From Legionella_C sp048541585 (GTDB taxonomy: Bacteria > Pseudomonadota > Gammaproteobacteria > Legionellales > Legionellaceae): a stretch of DNA of 64,000 bases. A program made the position numbers and the translations under genes. A model generated the notes under the pieces. The model was not told where the DNA came from. It worked only from the letters and a program-made list of their open reading frames with translations, and searched no databases. Positions 37,292 through 46,933 of the stretch are shown in pieces; positions within the stretch are counted from its first letter, which is position 1, and every line of letters begins with the position of its first letter. The stretch spans positions 2,170,001 to 2,234,000 of the forward strand of contig NZ_CP183303.1 in assembly GCF_048541585.1 (NCBI RefSeq), written 5' to 3'.

Positions 37292-38740
37292 ATGTTAGAT
37301 TCTCTGCACTCAATTATCACCGCTTTAAAAAATAAACAAATCTCAAGCGTGGAATTAACTAATTCATATATTAAACGTATTCATGCTTATAAAGACTTAA
37401 ATGCATTTATTTCCTTAGATGAGGAATATGCGTTAAATCAAGCTAGAAAAGCAGATGCACTACTTAATACTAATAAAGCAAAGACATTAACTGGGATTCC
37501 TCTAGCACATAAAGATATTTTTTGTACTTATCGCTTGCCAACGACCTGTGGCTCTAAAATGCTAGCTAACTTCCAGTCGCCCTATCAAGCAACGATTGTC
37601 AATCAGCTCCAGGAAGAAGGCGCTATTATGCTTGGTAAAACTAATATGGATGAATTTGCCATGGGCTCTAGTAACGAAAACAGTTATTTTGGCCCTGTTA
37701 AAAACCCATGGAATGTTAATTGCGTTCCTGGTGGCTCATCAGGTGGCTCTGCAGCCGCCGTTGCTGCGGGCTTAATTCCTTTTGCTACAGGTTCAGATAC
37801 TGGCGGCTCAATTAGACAACCTGCAGCCTTTTGCGGAATTTCTGGTATCAAGCCTACTTATGGTTTAGCCTCAAGGTTTGGCATGGTTGCATTCGCTTCA
37901 AGTTTAGATCAAGCAGGCCCTATGGCACGCTCAGCTGAAGATTTAGCTTTAATTTTAGAAATCATGACAGGCTTTGATCATAAAGACTCTACTTCAATTA
38001 ATAAACCTACAGTTAATTATCGAGCCAGCTTAAATCAATCAATAAAAGGCTTAAAAATTGGCCTACCAAGTAATTTTTTGCAAAAAGACGTTGATGTTGC
38101 GATTCAAAGTGCTATTAAGACAGCAGTTAAACAGTTAGAAGAAGCAGGCGCCATTATTATACCCTTAGAATTATCGCTACAGCCCCTTTGGGTTCCTTGT
38201 TATTACGTTATTGCCTGTGCTGAAGCTTCTTCTAATTTATCGCGTTATGATGGTATTCGTTTTGGTTACCGCAGTAAGCGAGCTGCAACCTTACAAGAAT
38301 TAATTACTTATTCCCGTAGCGAAGGTTTTGGCGCTGAAGTTAAGCGGCGAATTCTTACAGGCACGTATGTACTTTCATCAGGTTATTATGATGCTTATTA
38401 CTTGCAAGCCCTTAAAATTAGACAACTTATTCAGCAGGAACTATTATCTACACTGGCCAAAGTTGACGTTATTTTAGGTCCGACAACACCTACTTGTGCC
38501 TTTCCGTTAGGTCATCAGATAACCAATCCTGTACAAACTTATTTAGCTGATGTTTTTACAGTAGCTGCTAACTTAGCAGGCCTCCCAGCCTTATCTATTC
38601 CAGCAGGCTTTAACCAAGATAATTTACCTATTGGTATGCAGCTTATTGGTAACCATTTTAGTGAAGCGTTATTACTTAATGTTGCGCATCAATATCAGCA
38701 AATCACCAACTGGCATTTAGCTAAATCAACCGGAATATAA
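37292..38740 (+). CDS. gatA: Aspartyl/glutamyl-tRNA amidotransferase subunit A
   Basis: Amidase subunit supplying ammonia from glutamine. 482 residues with the amidase-signature triad: Lys in IPLAHKDIF, cis-Ser in GSDTGGSIRQPAAFCG, and Ser in the GGSSGGSAAAVAAG loop. The ammonia passes to GatB through an internal tunnel. Spacing to gatC is two bases and to gatB four bases. Confidence 0.98.
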   Translation: MLDSLHSIITALKNKQISSVELTNSYIKRIHAYKDLNAFISLDEEYALNQARKADALLNTNKAKTLTGIPLAHKDIFCTYRLPTTCGSKMLANFQSPYQATIVNQLQEEGAIMLGKTNMDEFAMGSSNENSYFGPVKNPWNVNCVPGGSSGGSAAAVAAGLIPFATGSDTGGSIRQPAAFCGISGIKPTYGLASRFGMVAFASSLDQAGPMARSAEDLALILEIMTGFDHKDSTSINKPTVNYRASLNQSIKGLKIGLPSNFLQKDVDVAIQSAIKTAVKQLEEAGAIIIPLELSLQPLWVPCYYVIACAEASSNLSRYDGIRFGYRSKRAATLQELITYSRSEGFGAEVKRRILTGTYVLSSGYYDAYYLQALKIRQLIQQELLSTLAKVDVILGPTTPTCAFPLGHQITNPVQTYLADVFTVAANLAGLPALSIPAGFNQDNLPIGMQLIGNHFSEALLLNVAHQYQQITNWHLAKSTGI

Positions 38741-38744
38741 AATT

Positions 38745-40190
38745 ATGGCATGGGATACAGTAATTGGCCTTGAGGTCCATGTTCAATTAAAAACGAAGTC
38801 TAAATTATTTTCAGGTAGCGCGACGAAATTTGGTGCACCACCCAATTCGCAAACCTCATTAATTGATGCAGGCTTACCTGGCGTGCTCCCAGTGTTAAAT
38901 AAACAAGCCGTACTTATGGCTATTCAATTTGGGTTAGCGATTAAAGCAACTATTAGTCAACATTCTTATTTTGAGCGCAAAAACTACTTTTATCCTGACT
39001 TACCTAAAGGCTATCAAATTAGTCAATTTAAACAACCTATTGTTAGTGACGGTCAATTAACTATAGAGCTTGGTCCAGAGGAATATAAAACGATTACCAT
39101 TACTAGAGCACACTTAGAAGAAGATGCAGGAAAATTGTTGTACGAGATAGACTCACAACAGACAGCCATTGATTTAAATCGCGCTGGTACGCCATTACTT
39201 GAGATAGTAACAGACCCTTGTATTTATTCAGCTAAAGAAGCTATTAATTATTTAAAAACATTACACCAGTTAGTTCGCTTTTTAGATATTTGCGATGGTA
39301 ACATGCAGGAAGGTTCTTTTCGTTGTGATGTCAATATTTCTTTAAAACCAGCAGGCTCCAATAAATTAGGTACACGAACGGAGTTAAAAAATTTAAATTC
39401 TTTTCGTTTTATTGAAAAAGCAATTGCCTTTGAGCAGTTAAGACAACAAGACCTACTTGAAAGAGGCCAACCACTTTATCAAGAAACTCGCTCATTTTGT
39501 CCAATAACCGAAACTACTCAACTCTTACGTAGTAAAGAGAATGAGTTAGATTACCGTTATTTTCCTGACCCTGATTTATTACCAATTGAAATTAAAGTTG
39601 AAGATATTGAACTTATTAGAAAACAGTTGCCGCCCTTACCACAAGAGATAAAAAGAAACTTAATTAGTGAAGCTATTTTTTCTAGTGAAGATATTCAATT
39701 TTTATTATCAAATCCAGCCATTTATCAATTTTTCTTAAAAGTTAGGGAACAAAGTGAGGCTGATGGCAAATTGATCGTTAATTGGTTAAAGACAACTTAT
39801 ACCGCAGCTTTAAATGACACAGCTACAACTTTCGATAACCCGCCAGTATCAGCACAACTTTTAGCCGAATTATTAAATCACCTTAAAAATCAAACTATTT
39901 CAAATGCTATTGCTAAACAAATATTTAATAAACTTTTAGCTGGTGAGAAGAATATAGAAAAAATCATTAAAAATGAAGGTTATGGGCAGATGACTAATGC
40001 AGATGAACTGCAACAATTAATTCAAGCTCTAATAGCTCAATATCCAGAACAAGCTGAAGAATATCGTAACGGTAAGGAAAAATTATTAGCTTTTTTTGTT
40101 GGGCAGGTGATGAAACAAACGAAAGGCAAGGCAAATCCTGAACAAATTAATTTACTTTTAAAACACTATTTACAACAGCCTCTAAATTAA
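38745..40190 (+). CDS. gatB: Aspartyl/glutamyl-tRNA amidotransferase subunit B
   Basis: Binds the mischarged tRNA, phosphorylates the acyl group and transfers ammonia. 481 residues: catalytic cradle with VIGLEVHVQLKTKSKLFSG, DAGLPGVLPVLN, ERKNYFYPDLPKGYQISQF, THEEDAG-like AHLEEDAGKLL, IDLNRAGTPLLEIVTDP and GNMQEGSFRCDVNIS, then a helical domain and the C-terminal YqeY-like tRNA-binding tail ending NPEQINLLLKHYLQ. Completes a full GatCAB set. Confidence 0.98.
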   Translation: MAWDTVIGLEVHVQLKTKSKLFSGSATKFGAPPNSQTSLIDAGLPGVLPVLNKQAVLMAIQFGLAIKATISQHSYFERKNYFYPDLPKGYQISQFKQPIVSDGQLTIELGPEEYKTITITRAHLEEDAGKLLYEIDSQQTAIDLNRAGTPLLEIVTDPCIYSAKEAINYLKTLHQLVRFLDICDGNMQEGSFRCDVNISLKPAGSNKLGTRTELKNLNSFRFIEKAIAFEQLRQQDLLERGQPLYQETRSFCPITETTQLLRSKENELDYRYFPDPDLLPIEIKVEDIELIRKQLPPLPQEIKRNLISEAIFSSEDIQFLLSNPAIYQFFLKVREQSEADGKLIVNWLKTTYTAALNDTATTFDNPPVSAQLLAELLNHLKNQTISNAIAKQIFNKLLAGEKNIEKIIKNEGYGQMTNADELQQLIQALIAQYPEQAEEYRNGKEKLLAFFVGQVMKQTKGKANPEQINLLLKHYLQQPLN

Positions 40191-40304
40191 TTTTAAAAGC
40201 GCGGGGAAAACAATCTAAATCTTTTTTTATTATTTTTATTGGAGTGGTTCTCCCCTAGGTTACGGTTAAGTAATGTTGCAGGCTCAAACTAACCTAGATA
40301 AAAA

Positions 40305-40862
40305 TCAGCTATAAGGTGCAACTATAACCGTTGTACCAATATCAACAAAGTCTTCGTTTAACCATTGAGCAGCACTAGGCAATACTCGAATACAACCGTG
40401 GCTTGCGTTATAATTAGGCACTTCATACGCACCATGAATCGAATAACTGCCTGAGAAATGCATACAGTAAGGCATTCTAGCACCACCATGAGTTTCTATA
40501 GGATATAAGCTCGAAGTACAATCAGCTCCTTTTTTAGAGTAAACATGGAAAGTACCGGTAATAGTACGACAACCCTTGCCAGTATCTTCACAAAAATCTT
40601 TACCGCCAGAAGCGCTACCTGTTTTAACCCGAACCCCATTCGCATCGTAAGCTGCCCAAGCAGTCGCTTTCGGGTCAAAAATAAATACTTTTCGCCCTGT
40701 TGCAGGTCTTTTTTCAGGAAAATAGTTACTGCCTTTGTTATCGAAACTATAATGCATGGTGTAATGTGTAAAACCACCATCATCAACAATAGGCACTGAT
40801 CTATCCATTGAACAAGCGGCTGTTAATACGCATAACGGCCCCAAAATGAAATGTTTTTTCAT
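40305..40862 (-). CDS. L,D-transpeptidase (YkuD) lipoprotein, EnhA-like
   Basis: 185 residues. A lipoprotein signal ends in lipobox LTAAC with Cys17, so the enzyme is membrane-anchored in the periplasm. The YkuD catalytic motif is HGAYEVPNYNASHGCIRVLP near residues 148-167, with the nucleophilic Cys following SHG. Two further cysteines (CEDTGKGC) may form a disulfide. Such enzymes make 3-3 peptidoglycan cross-links or attach proteins to the wall; Legionella EnhA proteins belong to this family and were named for enhanced host entry. GGGAGGAT lies before the ATG. Confidence 0.88.
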   Translation of the reverse strand: MKKHFILGPLCVLTAACSMDRSVPIVDDGGFTHYTMHYSFDNKGSNYFPEKRPATGRKVFIFDPKATAWAAYDANGVRVKTGSASGGKDFCEDTGKGCRTITGTFHVYSKKGADCTSSLYPIETHGGARMPYCMHFSGSYSIHGAYEVPNYNASHGCIRVLPSAAQWLNEDFVDIGTTVIVAPYS

Positions 40863-40945
40863 TGGTATATCCTCCCTTTTTTCTCTGTTATCGGGAGAAT
40901 TTGTAATAGGTTTAGCTTTTTAAATAAAAAATTCAACTTATTGAG

Positions 40946-41338
40946 TTATTTCTTCTCTTTTAGCTCCTTATTAAACTTTTCTTGTAAAGAAACAGGCAAC
41001 ATTGCCAAAATAGCTAATTGTAATTGTTCATCACTACATTCAAAACAGCCACCACGAGCTGGCATAGCACCATAGCCCTCAGCAGTATGTGTAAAAAGCT
41101 TAGTAAAGTCTTGTTTTAATCGCCCCTCCCAATCCGCTGATACATTAATTTTAGGCGCGCCTAATTCAATTAAAGGTTTAGCAGCATGACAATTTGCGCA
41201 AAAATGCTGAACAATTTGTTGGCCTTCATCTTTTTGGCCACGAATTTTAGCAAGGAATTCTTCTGGCTGATGTGTAGCTGCTAAGGCCAACTTAAAAAGA
41301 AAAAAATTCAGTAAAATTATTTTTAGCCAACACCGCAT
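40946..41338 (-). CDS. Cytochrome c5-family protein
   Basis: 130 residues with a signal peptide (cleavage near LALA-ATH). Heme attachment is CANCH near residue 48, the axial Met is in EGYGAMPARGGC, and a second Cys pair in GGCFECSDEQL gives the extra disulfide of cytochromes c5. The function is periplasmic electron transfer, probably to a terminal oxidase. The C-terminus has an additional Lys/Glu-rich tail of about 15 residues. Same strand as the L,D-transpeptidase, 83 bases upstream, possibly co-transcribed. Confidence 0.9.
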   Translation of the reverse strand: MRCWLKIILLNFFLFKLALAATHQPEEFLAKIRGQKDEGQQIVQHFCANCHAAKPLIELGAPKINVSADWEGRLKQDFTKLFTHTAEGYGAMPARGGCFECSDEQLQLAILAMLPVSLQEKFNKELKEKK

Positions 41339-41443
41339 AAAGACTCCTCAAAGTAAGTAAAAATACCTCAGCAAACTTGTAAAACTCACAAAAAATTTTA
41401 TTCTCCTTGGCCCATGATCCAACTAAGGAAATAACTAACTGGA

Positions 41444-41748
41444 TCCCGCGAATAAATCGCGGGACGTTGGGATAAGTGATTAAATTTTTACCTATAATGC
41501 TTACCTGTATAAATTAACACACCTTAGAAATTGTAAAACATTAAATAAACTCTTTTTTAATCAACCTCTCATAATTTGTTCAAAGCGCTAATTAACTTAC
41601 TAGCGTTCACGATAAATCGCGAGACGTTGGAATAAGTGATTAAATTTTTACTTTTAATGCTTGCTTATATAACTTAAAAAACCTTGTTACAAAACCATTA
41701 AATAAATTTTTTTTCGTTAACGTCCGGTGGCTTGTCCACGGGATCCAG
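41444..41748. repeat. REP-like units flanking a degenerate ~110-bp direct repeat
   Basis: A family B-like hairpin TCCCGCG/CGCGGGA (41444-41464) leads into a unit at about 41452-41565 that is repeated imperfectly at about 41612-41721. Both begin ATAAATCGCG and share GATTAAATTTTTAC, AATGCTT and ATTAAATAAA. The second copy is followed by another family B unit, ACGTCCGGTGGCTTGTCC followed by ACGGGATCCAG, in opposite orientation. The 660-base gap between cytochrome c5 and the FlgM-like gene holds nothing else recognisable apart from AT-rich sequence. Confidence 0.65.
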
Positions 41749-42002
41749 CTAAGTATTAGCGCAGCGACTGATGAAAATTAATTACATAATATCGTTATAA
41801 ATTAAAAAACTATTTTTTAAATTTCCTTTGTACAAATTAAAGCGCTTAAGTTCAAAATCCAATAATAATTAAGCAATATTTTTCTGCAAATAAAAATTTT
41901 TTTATTATTGTAACTTTAACCAGTGACATCATTAAAAAGTTATGTTATAGATATTCTAAGAATTGAAATTTCTAAAGATTTTATCATAAGGAGCCGATGA
42001 TA

Positions 42003-42275
42003 ATGATGAATGAGATCGAGGACATAGTTATGGTAAAATCTGTTAATAACAGAACAAGCACTAAGTTATCGAAAAATCAATTCTTGTCTTACAGTAACCA
42101 TGATTGGAATCTTTTTTTAAGTCATTTTTCCGCTTTAAAAGAGATACTAAATCAAGCCATTTCTATTAATCAAAATCGCATTACGCACCTTAAAAAAGAA
42201 ATTGCGTCTGGACGTTATCAGATTAATAGCGAGCAAATAGCTCTAAGGCTAATTGCTGATTTACAAGGTGCTTAA
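42003..42275 (+). CDS. FlgM-like protein (putative anti-sigma-28 factor)
   Basis: About 90 residues. The C-terminal third, RITHLKKEIASGRYQINSEQIALRLIADL, follows the FlgM pattern (basic helix, G-x-Y-x-I/V, then E-x-IA-x-x-L) used to bind sigma-28 FliA and block flagellar gene expression. The N-terminal half is polar and probably disordered, as in FlgM. AGGAG lies nine bases before this ATG; an ATG six bases earlier is too close to it. No flagellar gene is near, whereas flgM usually sits beside flgA or flgN, so this may be a second, orphan regulator. Function is inferred from the motif only. Confidence 0.55.
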   Translation: MMNEIEDIVMVKSVNNRTSTKLSKNQFLSYSNHDWNLFLSHFSALKEILNQAISINQNRITHLKKEIASGRYQINSEQIALRLIADLQGA

Positions 42276-42301
42276 GTAGCGCTGTCTTTTCTCATTCGTT
42301 A

Positions 42302-42340
42302 TCAAATTAAAAATAGTCTTTTGCACTATTTTTAATTTGA
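42302..42340. terminator. Long AT-rich hairpin after the FlgM-like gene
   Basis: Perfect 16-bp arms TCAAATTAAAAATAGT and ACTATTTTTAATTTGA with a seven-base loop, 26 bases past the stop. The T-run is inside the stem, so termination is probable but the form is not canonical. The remaining 240 bases to copA show no gene and no clear CueR-type palindrome. Confidence 0.6.
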
Positions 42341-42583
42341 GCGCACCCACTAGACCTATTCAACTAAATAAAATACCAAATTTCCACCATGCTTTTTTGC
42401 TACTTAAGGTAAAAACCTTGTAATAACTATATATCGTTATCCATGTGTTTTAGACAAATTAAAAGCGCATAAATCAATATGTAGACAAAAATATATAACT
42501 TAAACCTTGCAGGCTGGCTTTACTGTATGAAACTTAGTAGATGACGCTATACTATTAATTAATCTGATTTTCAGGGTAAATTA

Positions 42584-44797
42584 ATGGATAAACACCCTCA
42601 TAAACAAAGTTGCCATCATACTTCAACAGTAAAAAATCAGCTCCAATTAAACAATAATAAAAATACTATTTATATCTGCCCTATGCATTTAACTATTCGG
42701 CAAAATGAACCTGGTAATTGTCCAATTTGTGGTATGGCCTTAGAACCCGAAATTATATCTGCTGCAGAGGCTACAGAAAATCCAGAATATCTTGATATGC
42801 GAAGACGATTTTTTATTGCCCTAATACTAAGTATTCCTGTTTTTCTGCTTGCAATGGGTGAACATTTTTTTATTGAGTATATACCAAATTATTTATCTTT
42901 CTGGCTACAAGCCTTATTAGCTACCCCCGTTGTACTATGGGCTGGCTGGCCATTTTTAAGTAGGGGTTGGCAATCGCTAAAATCAAGACAATTGAATATG
43001 TTTACCTTAATTTCTATCGGTATTCTAATTGCCTGGGGCTATAGTATTATTGCCTTATTAGCCCCAGGATTATTTCCACCTGCCTTTCATTTAAATCATG
43101 GTTTAGTCGGCGTATATTTTGAAGCAGCAGCGGTTATCACAACCTTAGTTTTATTAGGTCAATTGTTAGAACTTAAAGCTCGCGCAAAAACCAGTAGTGC
43201 TATTGAAGCCTTATTAAAATTACAACCTAGTTCTGCCCACCGTATAAACTCTCTTCAAATAGAAGAAGAGATATCGTTAGATGAGATTCGTGCAGAAGAC
43301 TTATTACGAGTTAAGCCAGGTGAGAAAATTCCAGTAGATGGTGAGCTTATCGAAGGCCAGAGTTATGTTGACGAATCAATGATAACAGGCGAACCAATAC
43401 CAGCCAGCAAACTGCCAGGTGATAAGGTGTTTAGCGGCACGATTAATCAATCGGGTAGTTTTATTATGCGCGCGCTACATATCGGTGCTGGCACTCTATT
43501 AGCGCGTATTATACAGTCAGTAAGTCAAGCCCAACGAAGCCGTGCGCCCATACAACGTTTAGCAGATATTGTCGCCAGCTGGTTTGTACCAGCAGTTCTA
43601 TTAGCAGCTGTTATTACATTCATAGTTTGGTTACTATTTGGCCCACCGCCTGCTCTTAACTATGGCTTAGTTACCGCTGTAACTGTATTAATCATTGCTT
43701 GCCCTTGTGCTTTAGGCTTGGCAACGCCAATGTCAATCATGGTAGGTATAGGTCAAGGCGCACAACTTGGTATTTTAATTAAAAATGCCGCAGCGCTTGA
43801 GCTAATGGCAAAAACTAAAACCTTAGTTTTAGATAAAACCGGCACCTTAACAGAAGGTAAACCTAAACTAACAGAGATTATTCCGCTTGCCGATTTAACA
43901 TCTGGCGAATTATTAACACTTGCAGCTAGCCTTGAACAAAGTAGTGAACATCCTTTAGCTAAAGCTATTATCCAAGCGGCCCAAGCTAAAAAAATTAAAT
44001 TAAAAAATAGCGATACCTTTACTAGTATTACTGGTAAAGGCATTTCTGCCTCTATTGATAACCAATTTATGTTAATGGGTAATTCACGTTTAATGGAAGA
44101 ATTTAACATTGATTGCGCAAAGGCAAACAGTCTAGAGCAAATAGCTAAGCATCATGCTACTAAAATTTATCTTGCTGTAGATAAAAAACTAGTTGGCATT
44201 TTGCTTATTGAAGATCCAATCAAAGCTTCAAGTTTTACGGCAATTAAGAACTTACAACAGCGTGGACTGCAAATAATAATGCTTACTGGTGACAATAAAC
44301 AAACAGCTAATTATATTGCTGAACAATTAATGATTGAAAAAGTTTTTGCCGAAGTACTGCCTGAAGAAAAAAGCAACGTTGTTAAACAACTACAAGCACA
44401 GGGTTTAAAAGTAGCTATGGCAGGTGATGGTATTAATGATGCAATTGCACTTGCTCAAGCAGATATTGGTATTGCAATGGGGACTGGTAGTGAGGTTGCT
44501 ATAGAAAGTGCTGATATTACCCTTCTTCATGGCGATTTAATGGCTATTTTAAAGGCTTATGATCTATCAAAAGCAACCATTTACAATATTCACCAAAATT
44601 TATTTTTTGCCTTTATTTATAATATCCTTGGTGTACCAATTGCAGCGGGAATTCTTTATCCCTTTACCGGTTTATTATTAAGCCCTATGCTTGCTGCCGC
44701 TGCTATGTCACTAAGCTCCGTTTCTGTTATTGTAAATGCCTTGAGATTGCGCTTAATAACTAAGAGCCTAGCTTCTAAGCCTTTAAAGGACAAATAA
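42584..44797 (+). CDS. copA: Copper-exporting P-type ATPase
   Basis: Pumps Cu(I) out of the cytoplasm. 737 residues. Instead of CxxC ferredoxin-like domains it has a His-rich start (HPHKQSCHH) and a compact metal-binding module YICPMHLTIRQNEPGNCPICGMALEPE, as in L. pneumophila CopA. Then come two leading helices, an actuator domain with MITGEPIPASK, the transport-site helix IACPCALGLATP, phosphorylation motif LVLDKTGTLTEGKP, nucleotide-binding motif SSEHPLAKAI, and hinge MAGDGINDAIALAQADIGIAMGTG. The last helices contain NxxxY-like and MxxSS residues typical of Cu(I) pumps (AAAAMSLSSVSVIVNAL). Single gene, convergent with the cyclase. Confidence 0.95.
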   Translation: MDKHPHKQSCHHTSTVKNQLQLNNNKNTIYICPMHLTIRQNEPGNCPICGMALEPEIISAAEATENPEYLDMRRRFFIALILSIPVFLLAMGEHFFIEYIPNYLSFWLQALLATPVVLWAGWPFLSRGWQSLKSRQLNMFTLISIGILIAWGYSIIALLAPGLFPPAFHLNHGLVGVYFEAAAVITTLVLLGQLLELKARAKTSSAIEALLKLQPSSAHRINSLQIEEEISLDEIRAEDLLRVKPGEKIPVDGELIEGQSYVDESMITGEPIPASKLPGDKVFSGTINQSGSFIMRALHIGAGTLLARIIQSVSQAQRSRAPIQRLADIVASWFVPAVLLAAVITFIVWLLFGPPPALNYGLVTAVTVLIIACPCALGLATPMSIMVGIGQGAQLGILIKNAAALELMAKTKTLVLDKTGTLTEGKPKLTEIIPLADLTSGELLTLAASLEQSSEHPLAKAIIQAAQAKKIKLKNSDTFTSITGKGISASIDNQFMLMGNSRLMEEFNIDCAKANSLEQIAKHHATKIYLAVDKKLVGILLIEDPIKASSFTAIKNLQQRGLQIIMLTGDNKQTANYIAEQLMIEKVFAEVLPEEKSNVVKQLQAQGLKVAMAGDGINDAIALAQADIGIAMGTGSEVAIESADITLLHGDLMAILKAYDLSKATIYNIHQNLFFAFIYNILGVPIAAGILYPFTGLLLSPMLAAAAMSLSSVSVIVNALRLRLITKSLASKPLKDK

Positions 44798-44803
44798 AGC
44801 TTA

Positions 44804-46933
44804 CTATTTTCGTTTATTTATATCCCCAAAAGACACAATTTGATTACGGCCATTGTTTTTAGCAAAATATAACGCTTTATCAGCCGCATCAATTAATTCT
44901 GTAGGCGCTCGGCCATCACTAGGATACATAGCTAGCCCAATTGAAACAGTAATGGGTCCTACTTGCTGGGCGCCATAACGAATTTGTACTTTAGCTACCG
45001 CTTGTCTAATATTCTCAGCGCGATTTAAAGTCGCTTTATGATCAATATGATAAAAGGCTACGACAAACTCTTCACCACCGTAACGAGCTGCGATATCACC
45101 AACTCGAATAATATCTTGCAATATGTGGCCTAATTCTTTTAATACTGCATCGCCTGCATCATGTCCATAGGTATCATTAATCTTTTTAAAGTGATCTAAA
45201 TCAAGCATTAATACAGAGAAACTGCCTTTGGTTCGCTCTGCTTGATGTGTTTGTTTGAAAAGAAAGTCTTCTAAATAACGACGATTATAAAGCCCGGTTA
45301 ATGGATCACGAATAGATTGATAACGTAAGTTCTCTCGTAAACGTACATTGGCTAAAGCAAGGGCTGCTAATTCTGCAAAAGCATTTATCAAAAGCTTTTG
45401 ATTTTCATCTAAAATGTTCATGCTGCCTTGCACTAATTCTAAATACAATAGGCCATAGATGTCATTTTGTGCCATTAATGGTATACACAAAAAGGCATAT
45501 TTATCAGGCTCACTTATATGGATATGGTGACAAACTAATTCACTACGATCACCACTACTTACATGATGTTTTCTGCCTAAGCGAATTGCCCAACATTGAT
45601 CAGGAACAAAGGTGACTTCTTGAGTAGTAGGCTCGCCCCAGCGAGAAATAATTTCCAGATAATTTTTAGAGGGATGCATGACATATAAATAGCCGCTCGA
45701 AAAGTTTAAAAGCCTTGCTGAGTATTTCGACATGATATCACTTAACTCATCTTGTGAGTTAGAAGCAAGCATAATATCACTCATTTCAACTAATAATGTG
45801 ATTTGTTTATTTCTCTCTTCTAAAGCTTGATTGCCTTTTTGAAGTTGTTTATATGATTCCTGTAATTCAGTATGCTCCTGAATACGCTTAGTAATATTGC
45901 GGATACTTTGCACGGCACCATTAAATTCATTTTTTTCATTGTAAATGAGATTTGTTGAAATTTCATAAAATTGCTTTTCATTATTAACATCAACTTCAAC
46001 CTGTTTTATTGTATTATCCTCACGAAGCGACTCTTTCCAAAGGTTCACTAAATCACTTCTATCTTCTCTAGTATTAGAAAAAGCTTCTTTCAAAGGCATA
46101 CCAACACAGATGGATTTATCAAAAAGAAGTTTAAATTCACGTTGATAATCTTCATTAAAGATTAAAAAGCGACAATCCTTATCAAGAGCGGCAATCATAT
46201 CACTAGCACTTTCAAGAATTTTTCTTAAGCGAGCTTGTGTAGTTATATTTTGATATTCCGTACTTCTTCGAATAGTTAACTCTCGGTTAGTTAGGAGTAG
46301 GGCAATAATTATAGATAATATACTGATTAAATTACCAATCATTAAAATTTTATTCATTGCATCAATATGACTAATAGCAGCTAAATGCCGTTCGTTTAAT
46401 AGCACTAGCTCAATTGCTTTAATTTCTTGGCCTAAGCTTCTTAAACGTAACGAGGTATCCTGCCCTTCTCCAAATAATGTCATCCCCTCAGGTGTATTAA
46501 ATTTATTTAATGCTTTTAATTGAATAATCTTCTGAATTATGGTCATCCGTCGGCTAATTAGGGCTGTAAATCGAGTGACTCGTTGATTTTGCGCTGAATT
46601 ATCTTTGGTTAACTGTTTTACATTCTGCAAATCACTAGTTAAATCAGTTTTAATATTATCCATGTCCGCTAGAAATCGCTCATTACCTGTTAAGAGATAC
46701 GCACGCTGATCAGATTCGAGGTTAATTATTCTATACAGTGCTGAGTCAATTTTTTGCATGACTTGATAGGTATGAGAAACCCATCGATCAGCTTCAAGTA
46801 AAGCCTTAACTTGTGAATAAGAAAAGTAACTAAGGCTAACTAATATTAAAAGCGCAATGCCAAAAATACTATTTAGCGCTGGTTTACTTAAATGTATATT
46901 ACTTAGCTTTTTTTCCAATTCTTCCCTACTCAT
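44804..46933 (-). CDS. Membrane diguanylate cyclase with CHASE3, PAS and GAF domains
   Basis: 709 residues. A membrane helix near 20-40 precedes a CHASE3 periplasmic sensor (about 45-195, LESDQRAYLLTGNERFL), a second helix near 200-220, a PAS domain (about 235-350), a short coiled coil (GNQALEERNKQITLL), a GAF domain (about 380-530) and GGDEF (about 535-709). The cyclase site is intact: RYGGEEFVVAFY, with DPLTGLYNRRYLEDFL and LDLDHFKKINDTYGHDAGD. The product-inhibition site RVGD lies five residues before the active motif, so c-di-GMP feedback is expected. No EAL domain. Confidence 0.93.
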   Translation of the reverse strand: MSREELEKKLSNIHLSKPALNSIFGIALLILVSLSYFSYSQVKALLEADRWVSHTYQVMQKIDSALYRIINLESDQRAYLLTGNERFLADMDNIKTDLTSDLQNVKQLTKDNSAQNQRVTRFTALISRRMTIIQKIIQLKALNKFNTPEGMTLFGEGQDTSLRLRSLGQEIKAIELVLLNERHLAAISHIDAMNKILMIGNLISILSIIIALLLTNRELTIRRSTEYQNITTQARLRKILESASDMIAALDKDCRFLIFNEDYQREFKLLFDKSICVGMPLKEAFSNTREDRSDLVNLWKESLREDNTIKQVEVDVNNEKQFYEISTNLIYNEKNEFNGAVQSIRNITKRIQEHTELQESYKQLQKGNQALEERNKQITLLVEMSDIMLASNSQDELSDIMSKYSARLLNFSSGYLYVMHPSKNYLEIISRWGEPTTQEVTFVPDQCWAIRLGRKHHVSSGDRSELVCHHIHISEPDKYAFLCIPLMAQNDIYGLLYLELVQGSMNILDENQKLLINAFAELAALALANVRLRENLRYQSIRDPLTGLYNRRYLEDFLFKQTHQAERTKGSFSVLMLDLDHFKKINDTYGHDAGDAVLKELGHILQDIIRVGDIAARYGGEEFVVAFYHIDHKATLNRAENIRQAVAKVQIRYGAQQVGPITVSIGLAMYPSDGRAPTELIDAADKALYFAKNNGRNQIVSFGDINKRK

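Noticed and set aside
40496..40789. Overlapping frame inside the L,D-transpeptidase gene
   Set aside because: The YkuD frame has signal, lipobox and catalytic motif; the other frame has none.
42480..42583. CueR-type operator before copA
   Set aside because: Some copper-promoter-like bases (CCTTGCAGGCTGG) occur, but no full dyad and no 19-base spaced promoter could be shown.
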